64,000 bases of DNA, taken from assembly GCF_037992945.1 (NCBI RefSeq), contig NZ_CP150304.1:3971501-4035500 (forward strand), in the 5' to 3' direction. This document shows positions 45,052 through 52,697 of the stretch, piece after piece. The stretch comes from Peribacillus sp. FSL E2-0218 (lineage in GTDB: Bacteria; Bacillota; Bacilli; Bacillales; DSM-1321). Below the pieces are notes generated by a model. The model ran no database searches and was not told the DNA's origin. It was given only the letters and a program-made list of their open reading frames with translations. The position numbers and the translations under genes are program-made. The stretch's first letter is position 1, and the number at the start of each line of letters is the position of its first letter.

Positions 45052-45089
45052 AGATTTCCGTGAAAGTAACCTATTTTCAACGAAAATCT
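45052..45089 (-). terminator. possible terminator between the uptake operon and the ABC exporter
   Basis: AGATTTTCGTTGAAA and TTTCACGGAAATCT pair on the minus strand with two mismatches, and a T-rich stretch follows. Confidence 0.45.
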
Positions 45090-45143
45090 CCCTCATTCAC
45101 TTCCTATTAAAATCTTAATCTAACATGATATGATCCGTAACGA

Positions 45144-46166
45144 TCATTTAAACAAATCTGGATGCATTTCCTTCGCTAACATTTCCATTCCTTCTATCGT
45201 ACTGTAGCTATAGCTGAACATATAGTTGTAATCGACGGCATAAATTTGTTTGTTTTTGATTGCTTTCATGCTGGATAGCTTTTCATTTGCATATAGTGCT
45301 GCTTTAATCTTATCTGCACTTACTCCATCAGCGGTGCTCCAATCAGGAATGATCAATACATCCGGATCAGCTTCAATCAGCCTTTCTACACTAACCTCTC
45401 CCTTTTCATCTTTGAAAATATTATTTAGCTTAACCATTGAAAATGAGTCATTAAAGAAGGTTTCGTCATGAGCTGCGTATACATACACTTCTTTCGGATC
45501 ACTCATATGTAAATAAGCGAACGTTTCTTCTTCTTTAATACTTGATAATTTGGAAGTGATCGAATCTTGTTTAGCCTTTAGTTCTTTAATGAAACCATCT
45601 GCCTTGTCTTGTACATTAAACAGATTACCGAGGTTTTCAATATCTTTATAGATGGAATTATACGTTCCTCCCGTGACGGATGAATTCAGCACGTACGTTT
45701 TAACGCCCATTTCATTAAGTGAATCGACTGTTCCCACTCCCCAATCAGCGTTATCGAATAAACCGCCGCGACCGTAGACTAGATCTGGATCCGTTCCTAA
45801 TGTAACTTCTTTCCCTACATACTCGTCACTCAGCATTTTTAGTTTATCGTATTCTTTTTCGACTGCTTTATCGGGCGCTCCGAAGTTTGCGCCGACACCG
45901 ACAATTTTGTCACCTAATCCTAGATGCAATAACAGTTCTGCTGCCGGTCTTGTATTAGCCATGACTCGTTCAGGTGCTTTATCGAAGACTTGATCCTTTT
46001 TCTCCCACGTTGTCCCGCCTTCAGCTTTCGTGAAGTTTTCAATGGTTAATGGGTATTGGCTTTTTGGTTCCTGTTTCTCTTCAGAGCTAGTCTTGGTTGA
46101 TGTTCCGCAGGCTGTCAGCGTTAACATCGCCGCCAACCCGACTCCTAGTAATAATCTCTTTTTCAA
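45144..46166 (-). CDS. iron-siderophore (FecB/BtuF-type) binding lipoprotein
   Basis: 340 residues. Signal peptide LKKRLLLGVGLAAMLTLTAC ends in a lipobox with Cys20. The mature part is a helical-backbone binding protein: PERVMANTRPAAELLLHLGL, KIVGVGANFGAP and PDVLIIPDWS. It should capture a ferric siderophore, haem or cobalamin outside the membrane. The start is the TTG at 46166, since AGGAGG lies 6-8 bases upstream; the frame is open to 46199. Last gene of the permease-ATPase-binding protein operon. Confidence 0.83.
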   Translation of the reverse strand: MKKRLLLGVGLAAMLTLTACGTSTKTSSEEKQEPKSQYPLTIENFTKAEGGTTWEKKDQVFDKAPERVMANTRPAAELLLHLGLGDKIVGVGANFGAPDKAVEKEYDKLKMLSDEYVGKEVTLGTDPDLVYGRGGLFDNADWGVGTVDSLNEMGVKTYVLNSSVTGGTYNSIYKDIENLGNLFNVQDKADGFIKELKAKQDSITSKLSSIKEEETFAYLHMSDPKEVYVYAAHDETFFNDSFSMVKLNNIFKDEKGEVSVERLIEADPDVLIIPDWSTADGVSADKIKAALYANEKLSSMKAIKNKQIYAVDYNYMFSYSYSTIEGMEMLAKEMHPDLFK

Positions 46167-46182
46167 TTGTCTTCCTCCTATT

Positions 46183-46944
46183 TTATACGCCATACGCAAA
46201 ACCTAATCCATTCGTAACTGGATTGATATACGTTTGGCACTTGATTTTATACAATGCTTCGACTGTGTCAGGTGTCAGGACCTCTTCAGGCGTACCCTGT
46301 GCGTAGACTTCTCCATCTTTTATGGCATAAAGGTAGTCACAATAATGGGCAGCCATTTCCAGGTCATGTAGGGCTGCAAGCACTCCGATTTGTAAATTCC
46401 TTACACATGATAAAATTTCGATCTGATAGCGAATATCCAAGTGATTCGTCGGTTCATCCAATATCATGAATTTCGGCTGCTGGGCAATCGTCCTTGCTAG
46501 TATGACCCTTTGCTTCTCACCGCCGGAAAGTGATAGGAAACTGCGGTCCTTGTAATCAAGCAGATTGGTTCGTGCCAGCGATTCTTCCACGATCATGAAA
46601 TCTTCTTGTTTATCGGACTCCAGCATTTTCTTATGCGGCGTTCTGCCCAGCATGACCATTTGGTGCACCGTCAGATCGAAATTCACTTCATTGAATTGGC
46701 CCACGACACCCAGTTGCTGTGAAACCTTCTTTTCAGAGGTTTTCAAAACATCCATATCGTCTAATAGAACCGTACCTTTATGAGGGGATAGGCTTTTATA
46801 AATACTTTTTAATAGAGTTGATTTGCCACAGCCGTTCGGACCGATCAAGCCAACAAATTGTTGTTTCTTTACTAGAATTGATATGTCCTTCACAATTTCC
46901 TTCTTGCCAATTTTTATTCCCATATCTTTCGCGATTAATTGCAT
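46183..46944 (-). CDS. iron-siderophore ABC transporter ATPase (FepC/BtuD type)
   Basis: 253 residues. Walker A GPNGCGKST (about 34-42), Q-loop VVGQ, signature LSLSGGEKQRVILART, Walker B FMILDEPTNHLD and switch AALHDLEMA. FepC/FhuC-type ATPase that powers the FecCD permease 3 bases upstream. CGGAGGG precedes the ATG. It is followed at once by the binding-protein gene. Confidence 0.87.
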   Translation of the reverse strand: MQLIAKDMGIKIGKKEIVKDISILVKKQQFVGLIGPNGCGKSTLLKSIYKSLSPHKGTVLLDDMDVLKTSEKKVSQQLGVVGQFNEVNFDLTVHQMVMLGRTPHKKMLESDKQEDFMIVEESLARTNLLDYKDRSFLSLSGGEKQRVILARTIAQQPKFMILDEPTNHLDIRYQIEILSCVRNLQIGVLAALHDLEMAAHYCDYLYAIKDGEVYAQGTPEEVLTPDTVEALYKIKCQTYINPVTNGLGFAYGV

Positions 46945-46947
46945 GTT

Positions 46948-48015
46948 TCACCCTCCGAAATTGTAGCCTTTTTTCACAATCATGTAGATGAATAATGGCG
47001 AACCAATAACAGATGTAATGATTCCAATGGGCAGTTCAACATTGGTGATCAACGTTCTTGACAAGATGTCCGCCCAAATTAAAAACAGTCCGCCCAACAA
47101 AATGGTTCCTAACGTTAATCGTTTATGGTCTGCACCAAATATCCCCCGAGTTATATGAGGGATGATCAACCCTACAAAACCAATCATTCCTGCGTATGCC
47201 ACCATCGTTCCCGTGATAAGGGCTGTAACGATCATGTAAAATTTACGATAGGCGCTTAAGTTAATCCCTAGCGTGATCGCGGATTCATCGCCTAGCAGCA
47301 TCGTATTCAGCACCCGATGCTGGAAGAGGAACAACGCGCAACCAAGCAATACGATGATTGCCAGGATCGGTGTTTTTCCCCAGCTTGATGATGCCAGGCT
47401 TCCCATCGACCAAAAGGTGACGGTTTTAATGCCTTCCGCATTGTTGGCGAAGTAGATGATCAGGCTTGAGAAGGAACTGCATAATGCACCAATGACAACA
47501 CCTGATAGGACGAGCTTGACTGATGTTGCTTTACCGCCGATACTCGATAAAACCAGTACCGCTATCGATGTCAGCATGGCCCCTGTAAATGCTCCGAATG
47601 CCACTCCGAATTGCGATAGGATCGCACCGCTTCCAAGTCCGACAAGGATGGCAAAGGTTGCCCCCAGGGAAGCTCCTGATGAAATGCCCAGGATATAGGG
47701 ATCAGCCAGCGGATTTTGCACGACGGCCTGCATCACAGCTCCGCACAACGATAGTCCCATACCAATCAGCAGGGCAAAAATAACGCGCGGCATTCGAACT
47801 TGTAAAATAATATTTAAATAGGATTCATTTTCGACATTCAGTGAACCCCATCTGCCATTCGTCAATGTATGAAGCATGATCTCCATCGATTGCTTGAAAG
47901 GGATATGCACCTGCCCTATCGAAACCGAGTAGACGGCGGATACCATAATCAAACCTATTAAAAATAAAATAACAAAATAATAGTAATTACTTTTACTTGC
48001 TCCGTTTGTAGCCAT
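46948..48015 (-). CDS. iron-siderophore ABC transporter permease (FecCD/BtuC type)
   Basis: 355 residues and about ten membrane helices. RMPRVIFALLIGMGLSLCGA, NPLADPYILGISSGASLGA and the cytoplasmic MIGFVGLIIPHITRGIFG coupling motif identify the FecCD family. A homodimer forms the channel for ferric siderophores, haem or B12. First gene of the operon, with a Fur box about 55 bases upstream. AGGAGGTGA lies 13 bases before the ATG, a long spacing. Confidence 0.88.
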   Translation of the reverse strand: MATNGASKSNYYYFVILFLIGLIMVSAVYSVSIGQVHIPFKQSMEIMLHTLTNGRWGSLNVENESYLNIILQVRMPRVIFALLIGMGLSLCGAVMQAVVQNPLADPYILGISSGASLGATFAILVGLGSGAILSQFGVAFGAFTGAMLTSIAVLVLSSIGGKATSVKLVLSGVVIGALCSSFSSLIIYFANNAEGIKTVTFWSMGSLASSSWGKTPILAIIVLLGCALFLFQHRVLNTMLLGDESAITLGINLSAYRKFYMIVTALITGTMVAYAGMIGFVGLIIPHITRGIFGADHKRLTLGTILLGGLFLIWADILSRTLITNVELPIGIITSVIGSPLFIYMIVKKGYNFGG

Positions 48016-48066
48016 TTCTTACTACATTCACCTCCTGTATGATGAATAAATTTGACTAAATATATT

Positions 48067-48086
48067 TGATAATGATTATCATTCTC
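48067..48086 (-). promoter_or_regulatory. Fur box of the iron uptake operon
   Basis: TGATAATGATTATCATTCTC matches the Fur consensus core (GATAATGATTATCATT) and lies about 55 bases upstream of the permease start. Iron starvation should induce the operon. Confidence 0.85.
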
Positions 48087-48167
48087 GAAAATCATCATAA
48101 TATGTAACTTGAAATAATACAACATAAATTTTTTTTATAGTCGATTATTTTCTTTGATAGAACAAGA

Positions 48168-48199
48168 AAAAAGGGCCATTCCCAGTGGAATGGCCCTTT
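48168..48199 (-). terminator. terminator of the MetNIQ-type operon
   Basis: AAAGGGCCATTCC / GGAATGGCCCTTT is a 13-bp perfect stem with loop CAGT; on the minus strand T-rich sequence follows. Confidence 0.85.
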
Positions 48200-48212
48200 C
48201 GTTGCCTAACAT

Positions 48213-49040
48213 TCAAAAGGCCGGTATGGCCGTTTCGCTATACTTTTCTTCTAAGAATTTGCGTACCTCCGGGCTTGTCATCGCCTTTGCCAGCTTTTGG
48301 ACCGGTTCGGAGTCGACATTATCCTTGCGTGCCACCAAGGTAATTGCAAAGTCATTTTCAACACCCTCCGTGAGAAGAGCGTCATTTTTTGGCGTCAAAC
48401 CAAGCGGTGCAGCGTAAGCGGGTGTGATCACGATCGCATCAGCTTCATCATACGTTCTTGCCAGCATCAATAAATCCACTTCTTTAAACTTATAATTTTT
48501 AGGGTTTTCCGTAATATCAGATATCGTATAGTATGGGCCCTTTTTTTCCTTCAACGTGATCACTTTATGCTGTGCCAGCAATGATAATGACCGATCGATG
48601 TTCGATACGTCATTTGCGATCGCAATGACGGCACCCTCCGGCATTTTATCCATGGAGTCGTATTTCTTGGAATATACACCATAATTGGCGAAGTAAATCG
48701 GTTTCACTGGAACAAGCTCGGCATTTTTGTTTCGATTGAATTCCTCCATATACGGAACGTGCTGGAAGAAGTTCACATCGACTTCTTTTGCCGCGAGTGC
48801 GGTATTCGGCTGGACATTATCACTCAATACGACTATATCGAGGTTAATGCCTTCCTCTGCCAGTTTTGGTTTAACAAGCTCTAGTATTTCCGTCATCGGC
48901 GGGATGAGTGAGGCCACTTTCAATGTTACCTCTTCCTTCTCCTCTTTTTGCGCAGTTTCTTTCTCTTTTTCTTCATTCGCCTTGCCGCACCCTGCTAAAA
49001 GCAGCATCATTGCTGCCATGAGAAAGAGTATTTTTTTCAT
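48213..49040 (-). CDS. metQ: MetQ/NlpA-family substrate-binding lipoprotein
   Basis: 275 residues. Signal peptide MKKILFLMAAMMLLLAGC with lipobox LAGC (Cys18), then a Lys/Glu-rich linker and a NlpA fold: VDVNFFQHVPYMEEFN and AYAAPLGLTPKNDAL. The family binds methionine, but relatives bind other amino acids or metal chelates. The ATG at 49040 follows GGAGG by 8 bases. Third gene of the ATPase-permease-binding protein operon. The ligand is uncertain because the ATPase lacks the methionine-sensing domain and a Fur-like site lies upstream. Confidence 0.8.
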   Translation of the reverse strand: MKKILFLMAAMMLLLAGCGKANEEKEKETAQKEEKEEVTLKVASLIPPMTEILELVKPKLAEEGINLDIVVLSDNVQPNTALAAKEVDVNFFQHVPYMEEFNRNKNAELVPVKPIYFANYGVYSKKYDSMDKMPEGAVIAIANDVSNIDRSLSLLAQHKVITLKEKKGPYYTISDITENPKNYKFKEVDLLMLARTYDEADAIVITPAYAAPLGLTPKNDALLTEGVENDFAITLVARKDNVDSEPVQKLAKAMTSPEVRKFLEEKYSETAIPAF

Positions 49041-49058
49041 GATGGTTTCCTCCATTAT

Positions 49059-49721
49059 TTATCTTTTGTCGATCATTCTGGCTGCAGCTGTGCCAATGAA
49101 TTGGATCAGCTGTACGAGAATGATCATAATGATGATCATATAAATCATCAGCTCTGTTTGAAACTGCTGATAGCCGTACCTGATGGCGAAATCGCCGATA
49201 CCGCCGCCTCCGACCACGCCCATGATCGTTGAATAGGAAATGAAGCTGATAATTGATGTCGTCAGTCCAAGGACCAGCCCTGAGCGTGCCTCCACGTATA
49301 GAAATTGAAAGATGACATCCTTCACGGAAGCCCCCATGGAAATGGCTGCCTCGATCACACCCTTCGGCACATCCAATAAAGATTGCTCGACCAAACGTGA
49401 ATAATGGGCAATCGCAATAATCGCCAATGGAACGCAAGCCGCTGCCGTACCAATGGCTGTGCCGATCAAGAGTCTTGTAAACGGGATCAAAAAAACGACC
49501 AATAACAAAAATGGGAAAGAACGAATAATATTGACCAATAAATTCAAAATCGAAAAAGCCCACGGGTTATCAAGCAGCTGGCCCTTCCGGCAAAGAAACA
49601 GCAAGGTCCCGACCGGCAATCCAATCACGATTGCAGCTAAGATGGACACACCAACCATCGTAATCGTTGCGGCAATCGACTGCCAGATTTCTGCCTCATA
49701 TTGCACTAAAATCTCAGGCAT
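49059..49721 (-). CDS. metI: MetI-family ABC transporter permease
   Basis: 220 residues with five membrane helices. MVGVSILAAIVIGLPVGTLL, then NIIRSFPFLLLVVFLIPFT, and the EAAISMGASVKDVIF coupling loop. MetI-type permease forming a homodimer with the ATPase. Its start overlaps the end of metN by eight bases (49714-49721), so translation is coupled. Confidence 0.85.
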   Translation of the reverse strand: MPEILVQYEAEIWQSIAATITMVGVSILAAIVIGLPVGTLLFLCRKGQLLDNPWAFSILNLLVNIIRSFPFLLLVVFLIPFTRLLIGTAIGTAAACVPLAIIAIAHYSRLVEQSLLDVPKGVIEAAISMGASVKDVIFQFLYVEARSGLVLGLTTSIISFISYSTIMGVVGGGGIGDFAIRYGYQQFQTELMIYMIIIMIILVQLIQFIGTAAARMIDKR

Positions 49722-50463
49722 GACCGATCCCGCCCTTCTCAGCTAATTGTTCGATGAAGTACTCTGGACGATTATCGCTTTTTTCAATCCCCGTCGGTTC
49801 GATCATGACAGTGTCATGTATCTCACCAGCTGCCATGACCGTTACACGGTTGCATATACTTTTGATGACATCCAGTTCATGACTGACAATCACAATCGTC
49901 ACACCGAAACGTTCGTTTATATTCGCCAGTACCTCTAATATTTCAGCCGTTGTATTTGGATCAAGGGACGAGGTCGGTTCATCACATAACAGCACTTGCG
50001 GGTTATTTGCCAATGCCCGTGCAATGGCAACCCGCTGCTTTTGCCCCCCGCTTAATTGTGCAGGGTATTTCTCCATCTCACCCTCCAATCCGACGAATCG
50101 AAGGCACTCTGCCACACGGCCCCGACGTTCCTTCTTTGGGTAACTTGCCAGCTCCAAAGACGCTGCCACATTGTCATGAACCGTTTTGTTTGCGACAAGA
50201 TTAAAATGCTGAAAGATCATCCCGATCGACTTCCTTGCCTCTCGAAGTCCTTTATTGTTCAATATTGTCAAGCTTTGGCCGTTTATCTCCACCTCGCCCG
50301 CATCTGGGGTCTCCAGCAAATTCATCAGTCGCAGCAGCGTTGATTTCCCTGCTCCGCTTGCCCCGATTATGCCATGAATTTCCCCTCTTGGTATGGTCAA
50401 AGTGACAGACTTAATGGCCTGAAACTGTGAAAACTTCTTACTCACTTGATGCAGGTTGATCAT
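49714..50463 (-). CDS. metN: MetN-type ABC ATPase, lacking the C-terminal NIL domain
   Basis: 249 residues. Walker A GASGAGKST (about 33-41), QHFNLVANKTV, signature LSGGQKQRVAIARAL, Walker B LLCDEPTSSLD, and HELDVIK. Typical MetN proteins have about 340 residues with a ligand-binding NIL domain that shuts transport when methionine is high; this one stops shortly after the ATPase. It is therefore probably not methionine-inhibited or carries another ligand. No SAM riboswitch or T-box is visible upstream. Confidence 0.8.
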   Translation of the reverse strand: MINLHQVSKKFSQFQAIKSVTLTIPRGEIHGIIGASGAGKSTLLRLMNLLETPDAGEVEINGQSLTILNNKGLREARKSIGMIFQHFNLVANKTVHDNVAASLELASYPKKERRGRVAECLRFVGLEGEMEKYPAQLSGGQKQRVAIARALANNPQVLLCDEPTSSLDPNTTAEILEVLANINERFGVTIVIVSHELDVIKSICNRVTVMAAGEIHDTVMIEPTGIEKSDNRPEYFIEQLAEKGGIGHA

Positions 50464-50611
50464 AAAATCCCACTTTCCATTGTAAGTATATCGCTCCTCA
50501 TCATCTTTTCATCAAGACACATTATTTTATCAATTAATGAGGACCAATTGCAAAGACACAAATTAACAGTTAAAGACTCCCAATCCCTTTCAGCTCCCTC
50601 TTTCCATTTTA

Positions 50612-50643
50612 AAAAAGCCAAAAAGAACAAATTCCTGGCTTTT
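50612..50643 (-). terminator. hairpin with T run in the metN leader
   Basis: On the minus strand AAAAGCCA pairs with TGGCTTTT around a 15-base loop, followed by six T, about 150 bases before the metN start. It could be an attenuator for the operon or the end of a short plus-strand transcript. Confidence 0.5.
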
Positions 50644-50657
50644 CTCATAACCGAATT

Positions 50658-50676
50658 AGATAAGAATGATTATCAT
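50658..50676 (-). promoter_or_regulatory. Fur-like box upstream of metNIQ
   Basis: GATAAGAATGATTATCATC contains the symmetrical core ATGATTATCAT. It lies about 200 bases before metN. It is weaker than the two other Fur boxes of the window. Confidence 0.5.
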
Positions 50677-50755
50677 CAAGCTTACCAGATACAAGTTTTC
50701 ACTCCATGATTTGAATAATGCCTTTCAAAATGATGGCGAGTGTATTATAATCATA

Positions 50756-50780
50756 GTTGATAATGGTTATCATTATCAAC
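50756..50780 (+). promoter_or_regulatory. Fur box of the siderophore esterase gene
   Basis: A 25-base near-palindrome with one mismatched central pair, containing GATAATGGTTATCATTATC. TATTATAAT just upstream (about 50742-50750) is a good -10. Binding of Fur there would block transcription when iron is plentiful. Confidence 0.85.
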
Positions 50781-50810
50781 TATTTACCTGAAGAATATGG
50801 AGGCACATGC

Positions 50811-51584
50811 ATGATTCGATACCTTAATAAAAAAGTGGCCGACCATGAGGTATGTGTCATTCTGCCCTCTGGTTACGATCAAACCAAGAAATACCGTACG
50901 ATTTATATGCATGACGGGGGAAAAACGGCCATGCAAGCTGTAAACTATATCGATCATTTGATTCTTTCCGGTCAAATTGAACCACTGATCGTCATCGGGA
51001 TTGCCCCGATCCATCGCAACGATGACTATACGCCATGGGCGGCCCCCTCGCTTGCCCCGCAAGGCACTGACTTTGGAGGTCAGGCGCACGCTTATTTACA
51101 TACCGTTGTAACCGAAATAAAGCCTTATATAGATGCCCATTATGCAACGAATCCCGAGCCTTCACATACAGCCATTTCCGGCTGCTCCTTGGGAGGACTC
51201 GTTTCGATTTTCGCCTCCTACTATCATCCTGAGGTATTCCATCAGTATATTTCCTTATCTCCTTCCTTTTGGTACGAGGATGTTCTTCGCTATCTTCAGG
51301 GGGAAAAGATTGAACGACAAGGAAAAAGCTATAGCAAACCACCTGTGAATCGTCAGAATCATCAGCTCTATTTATATGTTGGCGAATTGGAGGGCATTTA
51401 TAAAGAAACCGCACAAAAGCATATGGTCGACTATACGAAGAAGGCCCACCTTGAATTCATCAAGGAAGGCTATTTGGAGTCCAATCTATTATTTGAGTTG
51501 AATCCAGAAGGAACTCATGATGACCTATTCTTCTCCAACTACTTCATTGAGGCACTTCGCCGGTTATTTGGCATAAACGGTTGA
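50811..51584 (+). CDS. siderophore esterase-like alpha/beta hydrolase (BesA/IroE type)
   Basis: 257 residues. Esterase D-like fold with the nucleophile elbow GCSLGG (Ser126) and a late His236 (NPEGTHDD). KKYRTIYMHDGGKT near 27-40 and the PSFWYEDVL segment are typical of enterobactin/bacillibactin esterases, which hydrolyse the trilactone of imported ferric siderophore to free iron. A strong Fur box supports an iron role. The ATG at 50811 lies 7 bases after GGAGG; the frame is open upstream to 50757 through the Fur box. Confidence 0.82.
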   Translation: MIRYLNKKVADHEVCVILPSGYDQTKKYRTIYMHDGGKTAMQAVNYIDHLILSGQIEPLIVIGIAPIHRNDDYTPWAAPSLAPQGTDFGGQAHAYLHTVVTEIKPYIDAHYATNPEPSHTAISGCSLGGLVSIFASYYHPEVFHQYISLSPSFWYEDVLRYLQGEKIERQGKSYSKPPVNRQNHQLYLYVGELEGIYKETAQKHMVDYTKKAHLEFIKEGYLESNLLFELNPEGTHDDLFFSNYFIEALRRLFGING

Positions 51585-51601
51585 ATCGTTACCTATCACA
51601 A

Positions 51602-51650
51602 AAACCGCCAAGATTGGTGATGTTCACCAAGCCTTGGCGGTTTCTTTTTT
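51602..51650. terminator. bidirectional terminator
   Basis: AAACCGCCAAG / CTTGGCGGTTT is an 11-bp stem with a second TGGTGA/TCACCA pairing in the loop and a T run after it. Confidence 0.85.
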
Positions 51651-51785
51651 ACAACGGTCTTCAGCCATTGGCGAATCGAAAGTCCCCGCTCATGATGGTC
51701 GGCACGACATAAGCATGATTTTGAGACTGTTCAACAGCCTTTCATCGATAAAGTGATTGCCATCAGCATAGGTACAGCAAAACCC

Positions 51786-52697
51786 TTATTGGTGAATCGA
51801 ATTTTCTTCTTTCAGCTTTACCTTCCCCTTGCGCGTGCCCACTCCCAATGCAATCGCAGCCCCTATGCAACTGAAAAGGCAGCCAGCAGCCAAGAAAATG
51901 GAGGGATCGGAATCACCAATCATTACTGAAGCCAAACCTCCTATTGCTGGGAAAAGAGCGACCATGTACCCGCTTTTCGCTCCACCTATTTTATCTACAA
52001 GCTTTAGGTAGAACAGCCAGGCCCCAAAGGAGGCGAATATCGTTAAATAAAACAAAGCAGATAAATATGAAAGGGATGTAGGCAGACTAACAGCTTGCCC
52101 TTTAATGAACACGATTGCCCATAAAAGAATGCCCCCCGCTGCAAACCCAAGTACATTAGCATAGATTGGGTTCACCTGCTTCTTGGCATTTCGAGCTGAG
52201 CTCGCATCGCCCAATGCCGTCAGGATGGTCCCAAGAACGGCAATCATGATACCTTTTATATCCTGAAAACCATGAATGTCATGTAAGCTTGGGTAAATAA
52301 CGATGCACACAGCCAGCACACCGATTATTCCGCCAATCAAGATACGGAAATGCAAAGGCTCTTTCAAAAAAATCCGAAGAGCAATGGGTGTTAAAATAAC
52401 CTTCAATGAAAATATCAATGTAACCATGGCTGCTGAACTTAAGATAGTCGCGTAATAAAGACATAAATAGCTCAAGGCAAAATTACATATTCCAAATACG
52501 ATAATATATGGAATATCCTTTTTCTTTGGTTTACCTGCAGGTTTAAGAATGCACAACAGAATCAAGAATAAGACTGCCGTCAAACTTAAACGATAGGTTA
52601 AAGATAATTCTAAACTAACGGGTGTACCTTGTATCTTTACTGCAATAAAATTAAGCCCCCATACTACTAAACAAAATATGTACATAAAGTTGGTCAT
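51786..52697 (-). CDS. EamA/DMT-family exporter, coupled to the ALAS-like gene
   Basis: 303 residues and ten membrane helices in two EamA repeats: FCLVVWGLNFIAVKIQGTPV, then ALSYLCLYYATILSSAAMVT, and the second-repeat IFASFGAWLFYLKLVDKIGG. Members export amino acids, nucleosides or other metabolites. Its ATG overlaps the last codon and stop of the ALAS-like gene (ATGA, 52694-52697), so the two are translated together. Export of the product of that enzyme is the simplest idea (inference). Confidence 0.8.
   Translation of the reverse strand: MTNFMYIFCLVVWGLNFIAVKIQGTPVSLELSLTYRLSLTAVLFLILLCILKPAGKPKKKDIPYIIVFGICNFALSYLCLYYATILSSAAMVTLIFSLKVILTPIALRIFLKEPLHFRILIGGIIGVLAVCIVIYPSLHDIHGFQDIKGIMIAVLGTILTALGDASSARNAKKQVNPIYANVLGFAAGGILLWAIVFIKGQAVSLPTSLSYLSALFYLTIFASFGAWLFYLKLVDKIGGAKSGYMVALFPAIGGLASVMIGDSDPSIFLAAGCLFSCIGAAIALGVGTRKGKVKLKEENSIHQ

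Noticed and set aside
50464..50650. SAM (S-box) riboswitch or T-box before metN
   Set aside because: The conserved kink-turn and core motifs of either element are absent; only a simple hairpin is present.
50446..50709. 87-codon plus-strand frame in the metN leader
   Set aside because: It crosses a terminator hairpin and a Fur-like site and has no ribosome site.
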